Shown here piece by piece: positions 7,438 to 15,054 of a DNA stretch of 35,900 nt. Both the position numbers and the translations under genes were made by a program. The DNA lies in NCBI GenBank assembly GCA_029287595.1, contig JARFQU010000089.1:1-35900 (forward strand), read 5' to 3'. A model generated the notes under the pieces. That model did not search any database. It was not told the origin of the DNA and was given only the letters and a program-made list of their open reading frames with translations. The number at the start of each line of letters is the position of its first letter. The stretch's first letter is position 1. The DNA is from Halioglobus sp. (GTDB lineage: Bacteria; Pseudomonadota; Gammaproteobacteria; Pseudomonadales; Halieaceae).

Positions 7438-8280
7438 ATGAAGCAGCGCAGCATTCAGGAAGTTCGCCAGGCCCACCCCAGCAGGGACGGGGATGGCGTG
7501 GCCATTCAGCGCATAGCCGGTATGCAGCACGCGGGTATGGACCCGATCCTGATGATCGATGAATTACGCTCGGAGCACCGGGAAGATTTTGCCGGTGGCT
7601 TTCCGCCCCACCCCCATCGCGGCATGCAAACCCTCACCTATATGAAGTCCGGTGGCATTCAGCACCGGGATAACCAGGGTAACCAGGGAGAGATACGCGG
7701 TGGTGGTGTCCAGTGGATGTCGGCCGGGCGGGGCGTGATTCATTCGGAGATGCCGACACAGGACAGCGATGGTCTGCACGGTTTTCAATTGTGGATCAAC
7801 TTGCCGCGGGCCTTGAAGATGAGCCCGCCGGCCTACCGCGATATACCACAGCGGGCGCTGGCGCATGCCGTGGACGATACTCTGTCCCTTACGGCTATTG
7901 CCGGTAACTGGCAGGTACAGGACATTGCATTAGAGGGCCCCCTGCAAGAACTGGCCGGGCTGGCCGCTATTGCGGATTTACAGATCCAGCCCGGCGCTAC
8001 GGTCGCGGTCGCGACCCCGCCAGGTGAATCGGTGCTGGGCTACATTTACGAAGGCGCGGTGGTACATGAGGAAAGTACGCTGGGCGCGCAGCTGCTGCTG
8101 ATCACCGGCCGTGGTGGCGACAGCTGGGCTATCCGCGCTGGCGAGCACGGCGCCAGCTTATTGCTGCTGCGTGGTGAGCCCCTTGCAGAACCCGTCGCCC
8201 ACTACGGCCCCTTTGTTATGAACACTTCCGCGGAGATTGAGCAGGCCCTGCAGGACTATCAATCCGGACAATTTGCCTGA
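7438..8280 (+). CDS. Pirin-family bicupin protein
   Basis: Pirin-type bicupin, 280 residues from the ATG at 7438, chosen because GGAG lies 6 bases upstream and family proteins begin near KQRSIQEV; an earlier in-frame ATG at 7366 lies inside the promoter. The first cupin has the metal-binding HPHRG and later H-x-E (VIHSEMP) ligands, preceded by GGVQWMSAGRG. The C-terminus has the typical HYGPFVMN...EIEQALQDYQSGQF ending. Some bacterial pirins act as quercetin 2,3-dioxygenases; others are redox sensors. With its LysR and hydroquinone-reductase neighbours, a role in quinone or flavonoid stress is plausible. Confidence 0.93.
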   Translation: MKQRSIQEVRQAHPSRDGDGVAIQRIAGMQHAGMDPILMIDELRSEHREDFAGGFPPHPHRGMQTLTYMKSGGIQHRDNQGNQGEIRGGGVQWMSAGRGVIHSEMPTQDSDGLHGFQLWINLPRALKMSPPAYRDIPQRALAHAVDDTLSLTAIAGNWQVQDIALEGPLQELAGLAAIADLQIQPGATVAVATPPGESVLGYIYEGAVVHEESTLGAQLLLITGRGGDSWAIRAGEHGASLLLLRGEPLAEPVAHYGPFVMNTSAEIEQALQDYQSGQFA

Positions 8281-8288
8281 GGGTTTCC

Positions 8289-9122
8289 CTAGAGGCCTTC
8301 TATGCGCATGCCTTCCGCCTGCAACAGCGGTTTCAGATCCCGGTAAGCGGCTGGCGTCTTGTTCAGGGGAATAGAGGGAAACAGGTGGTGCACCAGGTGG
8401 TATTCCATGCCCGCTGAGAGCAGGGTGCCCACGGGCGATTTCCAGCCCCGGGTGTCGCGGTAGCGGCCGGTTTCCCGCATGGGATGGTGCGGAGCCCAGG
8501 ACAGTGTCACGGGGGTGTAAATGAAGGCTACCCACATGGGCAACCACCACAGCATCAAGGCTTCCAGGGCAAAGCCGCTCCAGCACAGTGCGGCCATGGC
8601 GATCCAGGCGAAGCGCTGCAGCAGGAAAGCTTCCATTTTCAGTTTTTCTGATGCCGGGGAGTCGTCCAGGACCCCAGTGGCGGTGGCACCCACCTTGCCG
8701 GGTTGGTGACTCCACCATGCGGCGCGCACAGCCCCCCAGATGGTATCCGCTTGCATGTACAGGTCCGGATCCTTGTCGGGGGTATTGGCGTAAGCGTGGT
8801 GTTTGAGATGGATGGCCCGGTGGACCCGGTAGGGCAGCATCATGGGAAACGCGGAGGTATGCCCGATTAATTCATTGAGCCAGCGCCAGGGTTTGTTGGG
8901 CCGTGCGATGTTGCCATGCTGGGCTTCATGGGTGGGCAGGTAGCAGTAACAGATCACCAGGGTGGCCAGCAGTGAACCCAGCCACAGTGGAATATATTGC
9001 AGGTGGACCAGCGGAAACAGCGACAGCCACAGCGCGAAGCCGCCCAGGCCCCAGATCACCATGAACCAGGGAAAGCCGCCGATGTACTGCCTGGCGATCT
9101 CGCGCTCTTGCTGCAGGCTCAA
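8289..9122 (-). CDS. Membrane fatty-acid desaturase / hydroxylase family protein
   Basis: Integral membrane di-iron enzyme with the three His motifs: HEAQH (about residues 65-69), HLKHH (105-109) and HLVHH (242-246), plus an extra APHHP. Hydrophobic segments lie between them (FMVIWGLGGFALWLSLF; IPLWLGSLLATLVICYCYL; two around residues 170-205). I chose TTG 9122 as start: it overlaps the stop of the small upstream gene (TTGA), has GGGGG 8 bases upstream, and gives SLQQEREIARQYIGG as a natural N-terminus. The longer GTG/ATG-type reading to 9212 would overlap the small gene by about 90 bases. Expected to desaturate or hydroxylate an acyl chain or carotenoid-like lipid. It is convergent with pirin, 8 bases apart. 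Confidence 0.88.
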   Translation of the reverse strand: MSLQQEREIARQYIGGFPWFMVIWGLGGFALWLSLFPLVHLQYIPLWLGSLLATLVICYCYLPTHEAQHGNIARPNKPWRWLNELIGHTSAFPMMLPYRVHRAIHLKHHAYANTPDKDPDLYMQADTIWGAVRAAWWSHQPGKVGATATGVLDDSPASEKLKMEAFLLQRFAWIAMAALCWSGFALEALMLWWLPMWVAFIYTPVTLSWAPHHPMRETGRYRDTRGWKSPVGTLLSAGMEYHLVHHLFPSIPLNKTPAAYRDLKPLLQAEGMRIEGL

Positions 9123-9283
9123 AACCAGCGCCCCCGCACTTTGGCCACGTAACCCCAGACCAGGCCCAGGGCGATCATTGCCGGTAAATTGATGTCCAGC
9201 GCGGCTGACCACATCGGGGCAAACACCAGACCCCCGAAAAATACGGGTCCCCAGGGCATCACTCTTTCAATAACATTCTGCAT
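9119..9283 (-). CDS. Small (54-residue) membrane protein upstream of the desaturase
   Basis: A short frame starting MQNVIERVMPWGPVFFGG and ending KVRGRWF. It has two hydrophobic segments (about residues 10-28 and 33-47) and a positively charged tail, consistent with a tiny two-pass membrane protein. It fills the gap between the oxidoreductase (26 bases upstream) and the desaturase, and its TGA overlaps the desaturase's TTG start. No clear Shine-Dalgarno is seen before its ATG. No family is recognised. The placement suggests it is translated with the desaturase and may assist it in the membrane; that role is inference. Confidence 0.65.
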   Translation of the reverse strand: MQNVIERVMPWGPVFFGGLVFAPMWSAALDINLPAMIALGLVWGYVAKVRGRWF

Positions 9284-9309
9284 AGAGCCAGTATAGACCC
9301 CCGTGTGCG

Positions 9310-10593
9310 TTAGCGACCACTCAGAAGTTGCTTCTGTCCCGACATCACCTGGCGGGTGGCGGCGAATACCGACATCTCCGGTTCGGGTTGGCCCGTGCGC
9401 CCCAGGGCGTCGATCTGCGCGTAGAACCAGTAAATCACACCGAAAGTGGCCATGGCGCGCAAGGTCTTGATGCGATTGAGGAAGGACAGCCAGGGGGGGA
9501 ACATCGACAGCTGCGCCTCGTAGCGGGGGAGTTCCGCCTCGCCCTGCAACAGTTTGTTGGGGGCGTCGGTGACCACGCACATGGGCCGACCCAGGCCTAT
9601 CAGGTCAGCACCGCCGCTCTCGACGGCCTGTTCCATGACCTCGCGGCGGCGAAACCCCCCGGTGACCATCAGCGGAACCGACACTTTTTCCCGCATGGCC
9701 AGGGCGAAATCCACGAAATAGGCCTCGCGCATCTGGGTGGACTGTTTGACATGCTGGGGCTCCTCTTCTTCTGACCCCTCGATGCCCATCAGTTTCGGTT
9801 GTTCGTAGGTGCCACCGGAAATTTCGATCAGGTCCACGCCGGCCTGCTGCAGCCACTGGGCAACCTGCAGGCTGTCCTCGAAGGCGAAGCCGCCTTTCTG
9901 GAAGTCAGCACTGTTGAGCTTGACTGCCACCGGGAAATCCGGACCTACCGCGGTTCTTACCACGGCGACAATATCCAGCAGGGCGCGGGCGCGATTTTCC
10001 AGGGAACCGCCATACTGGTCACTGCGCAGATTGCTGCGCGGGCTGAGAAACTCGGAGAGCAGGTAACCGTGGGCGGCGTGGACCTGCACACCGGTAAAGC
10101 CGGCTTCTTTCACCGCGGCGGCACATACACCGAAGCGACGCACGATTTCCTCGATCTCCGCAATGGTCAGCGCCACCGGTTCCCCAAACTGCCCGCCAGG
10201 TAAGCCCAGTTTTACCGCCGATGGCGCTTTGGGGTGCGGGTTGACGTTTTTCTGGGTTTGCCGCCCCGCGTGGCTGATCTGTGCCCAGAAATGATTGCCG
10301 TTGCGGGTCGCCGCGGCTGCCCAACTGGCGAGCGCCTTGCGCATGGCATCATCAGGCTCGCGGTCAATCACCACGTTTCCGGGACGCTCCAGGTGATCCG
10401 CATCTACCTGGATATTACCCGATAGCAACATGCCGGCGCCGCCGTCACTCCACAGCCCGTAGAGACGTTCCAGCTCCGGGGTGGGAACACCGTGGGGGGT
10501 GGCCAGGCCCTCGGTCATTGCTGCTTTTGCCAGACGATTGGTTAGGGTGACGCCGCAGGGCAGAGACAGGGGCTGGGACAGGAGGTCGGACAT
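9310..10593 (-). CDS. NADH:flavin oxidoreductase, Old Yellow Enzyme family
   Basis: FMN-containing TIM-barrel reductase, 427 residues. Diagnostic segments are NRLAKAAMTEG near residue 20, the active-site strand FWAQISHAGRQ, HAAHGYLLSEFLSPRSN (substrate His pair region) and GGFRRRE near the phosphate-binding end, followed by LIGLGRPM. Such enzymes reduce activated C=C bonds of enones or enoates. It is the first gene of a minus-strand run leading to the small membrane protein and the desaturase, suggesting joint handling of unsaturated lipids. The 3' tail (from about residue 350) has a hydrophobic stretch before the C-terminus, as in longer family members. Confidence 0.92.
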   Translation of the reverse strand: MSDLLSQPLSLPCGVTLTNRLAKAAMTEGLATPHGVPTPELERLYGLWSDGGAGMLLSGNIQVDADHLERPGNVVIDREPDDAMRKALASWAAAATRNGNHFWAQISHAGRQTQKNVNPHPKAPSAVKLGLPGGQFGEPVALTIAEIEEIVRRFGVCAAAVKEAGFTGVQVHAAHGYLLSEFLSPRSNLRSDQYGGSLENRARALLDIVAVVRTAVGPDFPVAVKLNSADFQKGGFAFEDSLQVAQWLQQAGVDLIEISGGTYEQPKLMGIEGSEEEEPQHVKQSTQMREAYFVDFALAMREKVSVPLMVTGGFRRREVMEQAVESGGADLIGLGRPMCVVTDAPNKLLQGEAELPRYEAQLSMFPPWLSFLNRIKTLRAMATFGVIYWFYAQIDALGRTGQPEPEMSVFAATRQVMSGQKQLLSGR

Positions 10594-10690
10594 TGCAATG
10601 GCCTATAGCGTTGTTGTTTTCGAGGGGAGAGTATACGCGATGCCTGGCATGGAGGCTAAGTGGTGCGCCTGCCGGCGCGTTTAGAGCGGG

Positions 10691-10717
10691 AACAAAAAAG
10701 GCAGCCGCGGCTGCCTT
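10691..10717 (-). terminator. Rho-independent terminator after the DUF1302-type gene
   Basis: On the minus strand, AAGGCAGC-CGCG-GCTGCCTT forms an 8-bp stem with a four-base loop, running into a T-rich tract (TTTTTTGTT). It lies about 22 bases past the stop codon of the outer-membrane protein gene and separates it from the oxidoreductase operon. Confidence 0.85.
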
Positions 10718-10739
10718 GGGTATGGCCTGCCCTGTAGTG

Positions 10740-12464
10740 TTACCAGGTGCGCTTCAAGGTCAACGAGATATTGTCGCGATCCTTGATAAAGGCCGAGGTG
10801 CCATTACCTTGCGGGCCAAAATACACATTGTAGTTGGCCGAGACTCTCCAGACTTCATTGATTAGAAATTCGGCACCGATGCTGCCGTTGCCGACCTCCT
10901 CATTGCCACCGGCCGAGTTCGGAGTTTGTTCCCCATCAATCGCATAGCTGACGCTCATTGGCAGGGTGAGATCCCAGCCCGCGAATACCTGGTACCAGGT
11001 CGGCCGGAATACGGCGCCGACATGGGACGTCCAGCGGTCTTCATGAATGAGGGGGTTGGTTTTCTCCTCGAAGTCGCCGTAGCTGTCCAGCTTGGAAAAG
11101 GTGGCCTCGACGATATAGGTGCCGCCTTCCCACAGGCCCCAGTCGCCATTGAGCAGACCAAAGCCGTTCATCACCACGTGCAGGGTGTCACCGGTGGGGC
11201 CCGGGTAATTACCGGGATCCACTTCACTACCCATAACGGGTGCGCTTAGTGATTCGGCTAGTCCGGGGTTCAGGGCGTTGTTGTTGCGGTAGACAAAGTC
11301 AGCTCCCCAACTGATGCCCAGCCACTCCTTCGACAGGGAAATACCGAAGGTGTCGATATCATCCTTGTACACCCAGCCGTAATGGCCCAGGAGCACGGCA
11401 TTGGTTTGCCGCGCCAGGTCATTTTCCTTATCCGTGGCGTCCCCGATTGTGGCGTACAAGCCACTGGTTAGACGGTCCGTAGTATTCATGTAGATAAACG
11501 ATGTCTCCAGGCCCCAGGGTTCAATGTAGTACTGCACGTTGATACCCCAGTCACCGGAATCCTTGCTTTTGTAGTCAGTGGACTTGAAGCCTATCCTGGG
11601 TGCATCGACACCCCATTCGCCGCCCGTGCCGGGAATTACCGTCAAAAACTCGGAGTTTTCGGTCAGTGCCTCGTTGAGGCTGAAATAGGTGCCGCCTTCT
11701 GCCCAGCGCAGGGGCACAAACTCGAAGGCGTAAAATCCATTGAGGGTCAGGTTTTCAGTCAGCTGGACCACCGAGGAGATCTTGCCGTTGGGCATAAACA
11801 GCTCTTTTGCCTCTGAGCCGGGGCTGCCAAAGCCCTTGGCTAAATCCAGGGCTGCCATGGAACCGGCAAAACCATGAATGGCACCGGTCGACAGGAAAGT
11901 CTGTCCCCAGTAAAGGGTGTGGCGCCCCACGCGGACATTGGCGGACACATCCCCAAAATCGAGGTTGGCAAACACAAACGCATCCAGTAACTCGCCGCCC
12001 CGGTAGTGCAGGTCTTCGGCGTCATCGGTGTATTCACCCGGCTTGACGGTCAGCGAACCCCAGGTCGAATAGGCTGAAGGAAAGCCCTTGGTCGGCCCGT
12101 TTTCGGGGTGGTCGCTGTCTTCGTAGGCGAAATCGTACCAGCCCGCCCCGCTGATACGAAAGCCAAAACTTTCCCTCCAGATAACATCCACCTCAGACAG
12201 CAGGTCGATACGGGTGCTGACGAGGCCGCCGCCGCTGCGGTCGACCGAATACGTGGCGTCGTCAGATATCGCCGCTGCGGTGCTGGGTTTGGAGAAGGCG
12301 GGATCGTAAATGTCTTTATCCTGGCTGGCCACGCGGCTCATGATGTTGCCTTTGACCGTGTTGTCCCAGCGTATTTCCCAGTCGTCCGGGGTGTCGAGTT
12401 CAAAGGCTGTCGCCTGGGTGCCGAAGGCGCCGATGACGGCAAGAGCCAGTAGTGATTTGTTCAT
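10740..12464 (-). CDS. DUF1302-family outer-membrane protein
   Basis: Exported protein of 574 residues. The start at 12464 is chosen because GAGG lies about 8 bases upstream and the N-terminus is a signal peptide (MNKSLLALAVIGAFGTQATA, cleavage near residue 20). The mature part is rich in aromatic and alternating residues, contains RVGRHTLYWGQTFLSTGAIHGF (a DUF1302 hallmark region) and ends in LTLKRTW, an aromatic C-terminus typical of outer-membrane beta-barrels. Members usually pair with a DUF1329 protein, absent here; the divergent neighbour is instead a PQQ alcohol dehydrogenase. A role in uptake or binding of hydrophobic substrates is often assumed but unproven. Confidence 0.88.
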   Translation of the reverse strand: MNKSLLALAVIGAFGTQATAFELDTPDDWEIRWDNTVKGNIMSRVASQDKDIYDPAFSKPSTAAAISDDATYSVDRSGGGLVSTRIDLLSEVDVIWRESFGFRISGAGWYDFAYEDSDHPENGPTKGFPSAYSTWGSLTVKPGEYTDDAEDLHYRGGELLDAFVFANLDFGDVSANVRVGRHTLYWGQTFLSTGAIHGFAGSMAALDLAKGFGSPGSEAKELFMPNGKISSVVQLTENLTLNGFYAFEFVPLRWAEGGTYFSLNEALTENSEFLTVIPGTGGEWGVDAPRIGFKSTDYKSKDSGDWGINVQYYIEPWGLETSFIYMNTTDRLTSGLYATIGDATDKENDLARQTNAVLLGHYGWVYKDDIDTFGISLSKEWLGISWGADFVYRNNNALNPGLAESLSAPVMGSEVDPGNYPGPTGDTLHVVMNGFGLLNGDWGLWEGGTYIVEATFSKLDSYGDFEEKTNPLIHEDRWTSHVGAVFRPTWYQVFAGWDLTLPMSVSYAIDGEQTPNSAGGNEEVGNGSIGAEFLINEVWRVSANYNVYFGPQGNGTSAFIKDRDNISLTLKRTW

Positions 12465-12770
12465 GGAAGTTTCCTCTGCAGCTATTATTTTTATGACTGC
12501 GCTAACGCTGTGGGGCGTCGGCGAGCCTTGCAAGGTCGCTAAAGGTCATCCGTGATTCTGTTAGCATTATTTTTCATGGAACGGGGCTAAGTATACACCC
12601 TGTCACGCAGATCGGCGACCTGGCGCGCCTGGGCGCGACGTGGCACAGTCGTTAGTGTTCCGCGGCCTGTCCGCGGGATGGTCAGGAAACGGTGTTATTG
12701 CTGCTGGCAGTAGCCCGCCGCGGTGGCTATCATTGGGCGTCTGCCAAAAACATAATATGAGAGAAATTGC
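12465..12770. other. Divergent intergenic region, no gene seen
   Basis: About 306 bases between the outer-membrane protein gene and the alcohol dehydrogenase, presumably holding both promoters. The dehydrogenase side has the sequence TATCAT near 12728 but no convincing -35; the other side has TATACT (minus strand, near 12592) without a good -35. Three copies of the self-complementary CCGCGG occur at 12660, 12671 and 12718. I see no coding frame with family-like composition and no clear operator. Confidence 0.5.
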
Positions 12771-14972
12771 ATGCCACTTAGCCAAACCACCGCGCCGGTA
12801 CTTGCCCTGATCCTGTCCTTGGTGCTGCCTGCCTGCAGCAATGAACCCGATCCGGCAATCGGTGAGCCGGCCGCTACCGCAGCGCAGCCTGCTCCCGCCA
12901 CGGTCTCTATGCCTTTAGACGACACCGCTGCTGTGGCCGCCGTCGATACTCTTCGTCTGCTGGCCGCCGATGCGGAACCCGGCAGTTGGATGTCTTATGG
13001 CCGCACCTACAGCGAACAGCGCTACAGCCCTCTAAACAAGGTCGACGCGAAAACCGTAAGTGACCTGGGTCTGGCATGGAGCTTTGATTTCAATACCACC
13101 CGTGGCATAGAGGCGACCTCTATCGTAGTGGACGGGGTGATGTACACCACCTCTTCCTGGAGTATCGTGCACGCGCTGGATGCGCGCACCGGTAAGCACC
13201 TGTGGACCTATGATCCCCAGGTCAACAAGGCCAAGGTAAAACACGGCTGCTGTGATGCGGTCAATCGCGGTGTGGCAGCCTGGGAGGGACAGGTGTTTGT
13301 CGGTGTCTTCGACGGCCGCCTGGTGGCGCTGGATGCGGCCACCGGGAAGGTTAACTGGGAAGTGGCCACGGTAGACCCCGCACTGCCCTATACCATCACC
13401 GGTGCGCCGCGGGTCATCGACGGCAAGGTGCTGATAGGCAACGGTGGTGCGGAATTCGGAGTGCGCGGTTTCATCAGCGCCTATGCTGCCGACAGCGGCA
13501 AGATGGTGTGGCGTTTCTACACGGTGCCAGGAGATCCCAAGCTTGGCTTTGAAAACAAGGCCATGGAAATGGCGGCCCAGACCTGGAACGGTAAATGGTA
13601 TGACCTGGGCGGTGGCGGTGGCACGGTGTGGGACGCCATGGCCTATGATCCGGAACTGGACCTGCTGTACTTTGGCGTCGGCAACGGAACCCCCTGGAAT
13701 CGTGAAATACGCTCCCCCGGGGGCGGTGACAACCTGTTCCTTTCCTCCATTGTGGCGGTGCGTCCTGCGACCGGGGAATACGTGTGGCACTACCAGACCA
13801 CCCCCGGGGAGAGCTGGGACTATACCGCTACCCAGCATATTATCCTGGCGGACATCGAGCTGGACGGCAAAACCCGCAAGGTGCTGATGCAGGCCCCCAA
13901 GAACGGCTTCTTCTACGTGCTCGATCGCACCGATGGCACCCTGTTGAGCGCCAACAACTATATCGATATCACCTGGGCCACCCATGTGGATATGGAGACC
14001 GGACGCCCGGTGGAAGCGGAGGGCGCCCGTTATATAGACTCCCCTCTGGCGGTCACCCCGTCCTACCTGGGAGGGCACAACTGGCACCCCATGTCTTTCA
14101 GTCCGCAAACGGGCCTGGTTTATATACCGGTGCTGGATTTTGCGGCCAACTATGGCCAACCCGAGGAGTTTGTTTACCGCCCTGGAGTCGCCAATACGGG
14201 CACCAGCGGCATCATTGGCAGCCTGCCGGATGCACAGGCTGAGCGCGATGCCATACGCCCGCTGATGAAGGGCCGCCTGCTGGCGTGGGACCCGCGCACC
14301 CAGAGCGAAGCCTGGCGGGTGGAACACAATGGCCCGTGGAACGGGGGTACCCTGGTGACCGCCGGTAACCTGGTGTTCCAGGGTACCGCCGATGGCAAAT
14401 TTGTCGCTTTCAGTGCTGACAAGGGAGAAACCCTGTGGGAGTTTCCCACCCAGACCGGCGTGGTGGCGCCGGCTGTTACCTATGAGATCGACGGTGAACA
14501 GTATGTGTCGGTGAATGTCGGCTGGGGCGGCGCCTATGCCCTGGTCTTTGGTGAATATGTGCAGTCCGACAGCATGCCCAACGTCAGCCGGGTATTGACT
14601 TTCAAGCTGGGTGCCGACGGTAAATTGCCGGAGGTAAACTGGCGGCCAACGGTGGTATTTAATCCGCCGCCCCGGGTGGCGCAGGAGGCGGTTGAGCACG
14701 AGGGCTTTGGCCTTTACCAGGACATCTGCATGGGTTGTCATGGCCTGAATGCCGTGTCCGGATTGATCATCCCGGACCTGCGCGGTTCGGCCTGGTTGCA
14801 CGATGCGGATGGCTGGAATTCCGTAGTGCGCGAGGGCCTGCTCAGCAAGAATGGCATGGCCAGCTTTGGCGGGCATATCACCCGGGAGGAAAGTGAAGCG
14901 ATACGTGCCTATGTTATCCAGCAGGCCTGGCGGGGAAAGGAACTCCAGGAGGGCGTAGCGATTGGGGACTGA
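12771..14972 (+). CDS. PQQ-dependent quinohemoprotein alcohol dehydrogenase, lipoprotein
   Basis: Type II quinohemoprotein alcohol dehydrogenase, 733 residues, oxidising alcohols to aldehydes in the periplasm and passing electrons to its own haem. It begins with a lipoprotein signal (LPAC, Cys22). An eight-bladed propeller follows with the vicinal disulfide Cys160-Cys161 (HGCCDAVNRG), GNGTPWNREIRSPGGGDN, and the catalytic-Asp loop ESWDYTATQH. The residue two places after that Asp is Thr rather than the Asp of lanthanide enzymes, so a calcium site is more likely. A C-terminal cytochrome c domain has CMGCH at 653-657 and a candidate Met ligand in NGMASFGG. It is divergent from the DUF1302-type gene. 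An ExaC-like aldehyde dehydrogenase lies at 25735. Confidence 0.95.
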   Translation: MPLSQTTAPVLALILSLVLPACSNEPDPAIGEPAATAAQPAPATVSMPLDDTAAVAAVDTLRLLAADAEPGSWMSYGRTYSEQRYSPLNKVDAKTVSDLGLAWSFDFNTTRGIEATSIVVDGVMYTTSSWSIVHALDARTGKHLWTYDPQVNKAKVKHGCCDAVNRGVAAWEGQVFVGVFDGRLVALDAATGKVNWEVATVDPALPYTITGAPRVIDGKVLIGNGGAEFGVRGFISAYAADSGKMVWRFYTVPGDPKLGFENKAMEMAAQTWNGKWYDLGGGGGTVWDAMAYDPELDLLYFGVGNGTPWNREIRSPGGGDNLFLSSIVAVRPATGEYVWHYQTTPGESWDYTATQHIILADIELDGKTRKVLMQAPKNGFFYVLDRTDGTLLSANNYIDITWATHVDMETGRPVEAEGARYIDSPLAVTPSYLGGHNWHPMSFSPQTGLVYIPVLDFAANYGQPEEFVYRPGVANTGTSGIIGSLPDAQAERDAIRPLMKGRLLAWDPRTQSEAWRVEHNGPWNGGTLVTAGNLVFQGTADGKFVAFSADKGETLWEFPTQTGVVAPAVTYEIDGEQYVSVNVGWGGAYALVFGEYVQSDSMPNVSRVLTFKLGADGKLPEVNWRPTVVFNPPPRVAQEAVEHEGFGLYQDICMGCHGLNAVSGLIIPDLRGSAWLHDADGWNSVVREGLLSKNGMASFGGHITREESEAIRAYVIQQAWRGKELQEGVAIGD

Positions 14973-15054
14973 TGCCGTCGCCGACAGGGCCAATCGCGCG
15001 AGACACGATCTATATCAATAACAGCGTGGGTCACTGCTCCCACAATAGGCGGCC

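Noticed and set aside
12660-12723. Three CCGCGG copies upstream of the alcohol dehydrogenase
   Set aside because: Short self-complementary GC words with irregular spacing (11 and 47 bases) are expected by chance in this DNA.
13032-14993. Long open frame (653 codons) opposite the PQQ alcohol dehydrogenase
   Set aside because: It is antisense to a gene with clear catalytic motifs, has no family-like segments, and is expected from GC-rich codon use.
15026-15043. GTGGG-N8-CCCAC hairpin before the GCS2 homologue
   Set aside because: 5-bp stem, no T run and no riboswitch-like conserved core seen; too weak to call.
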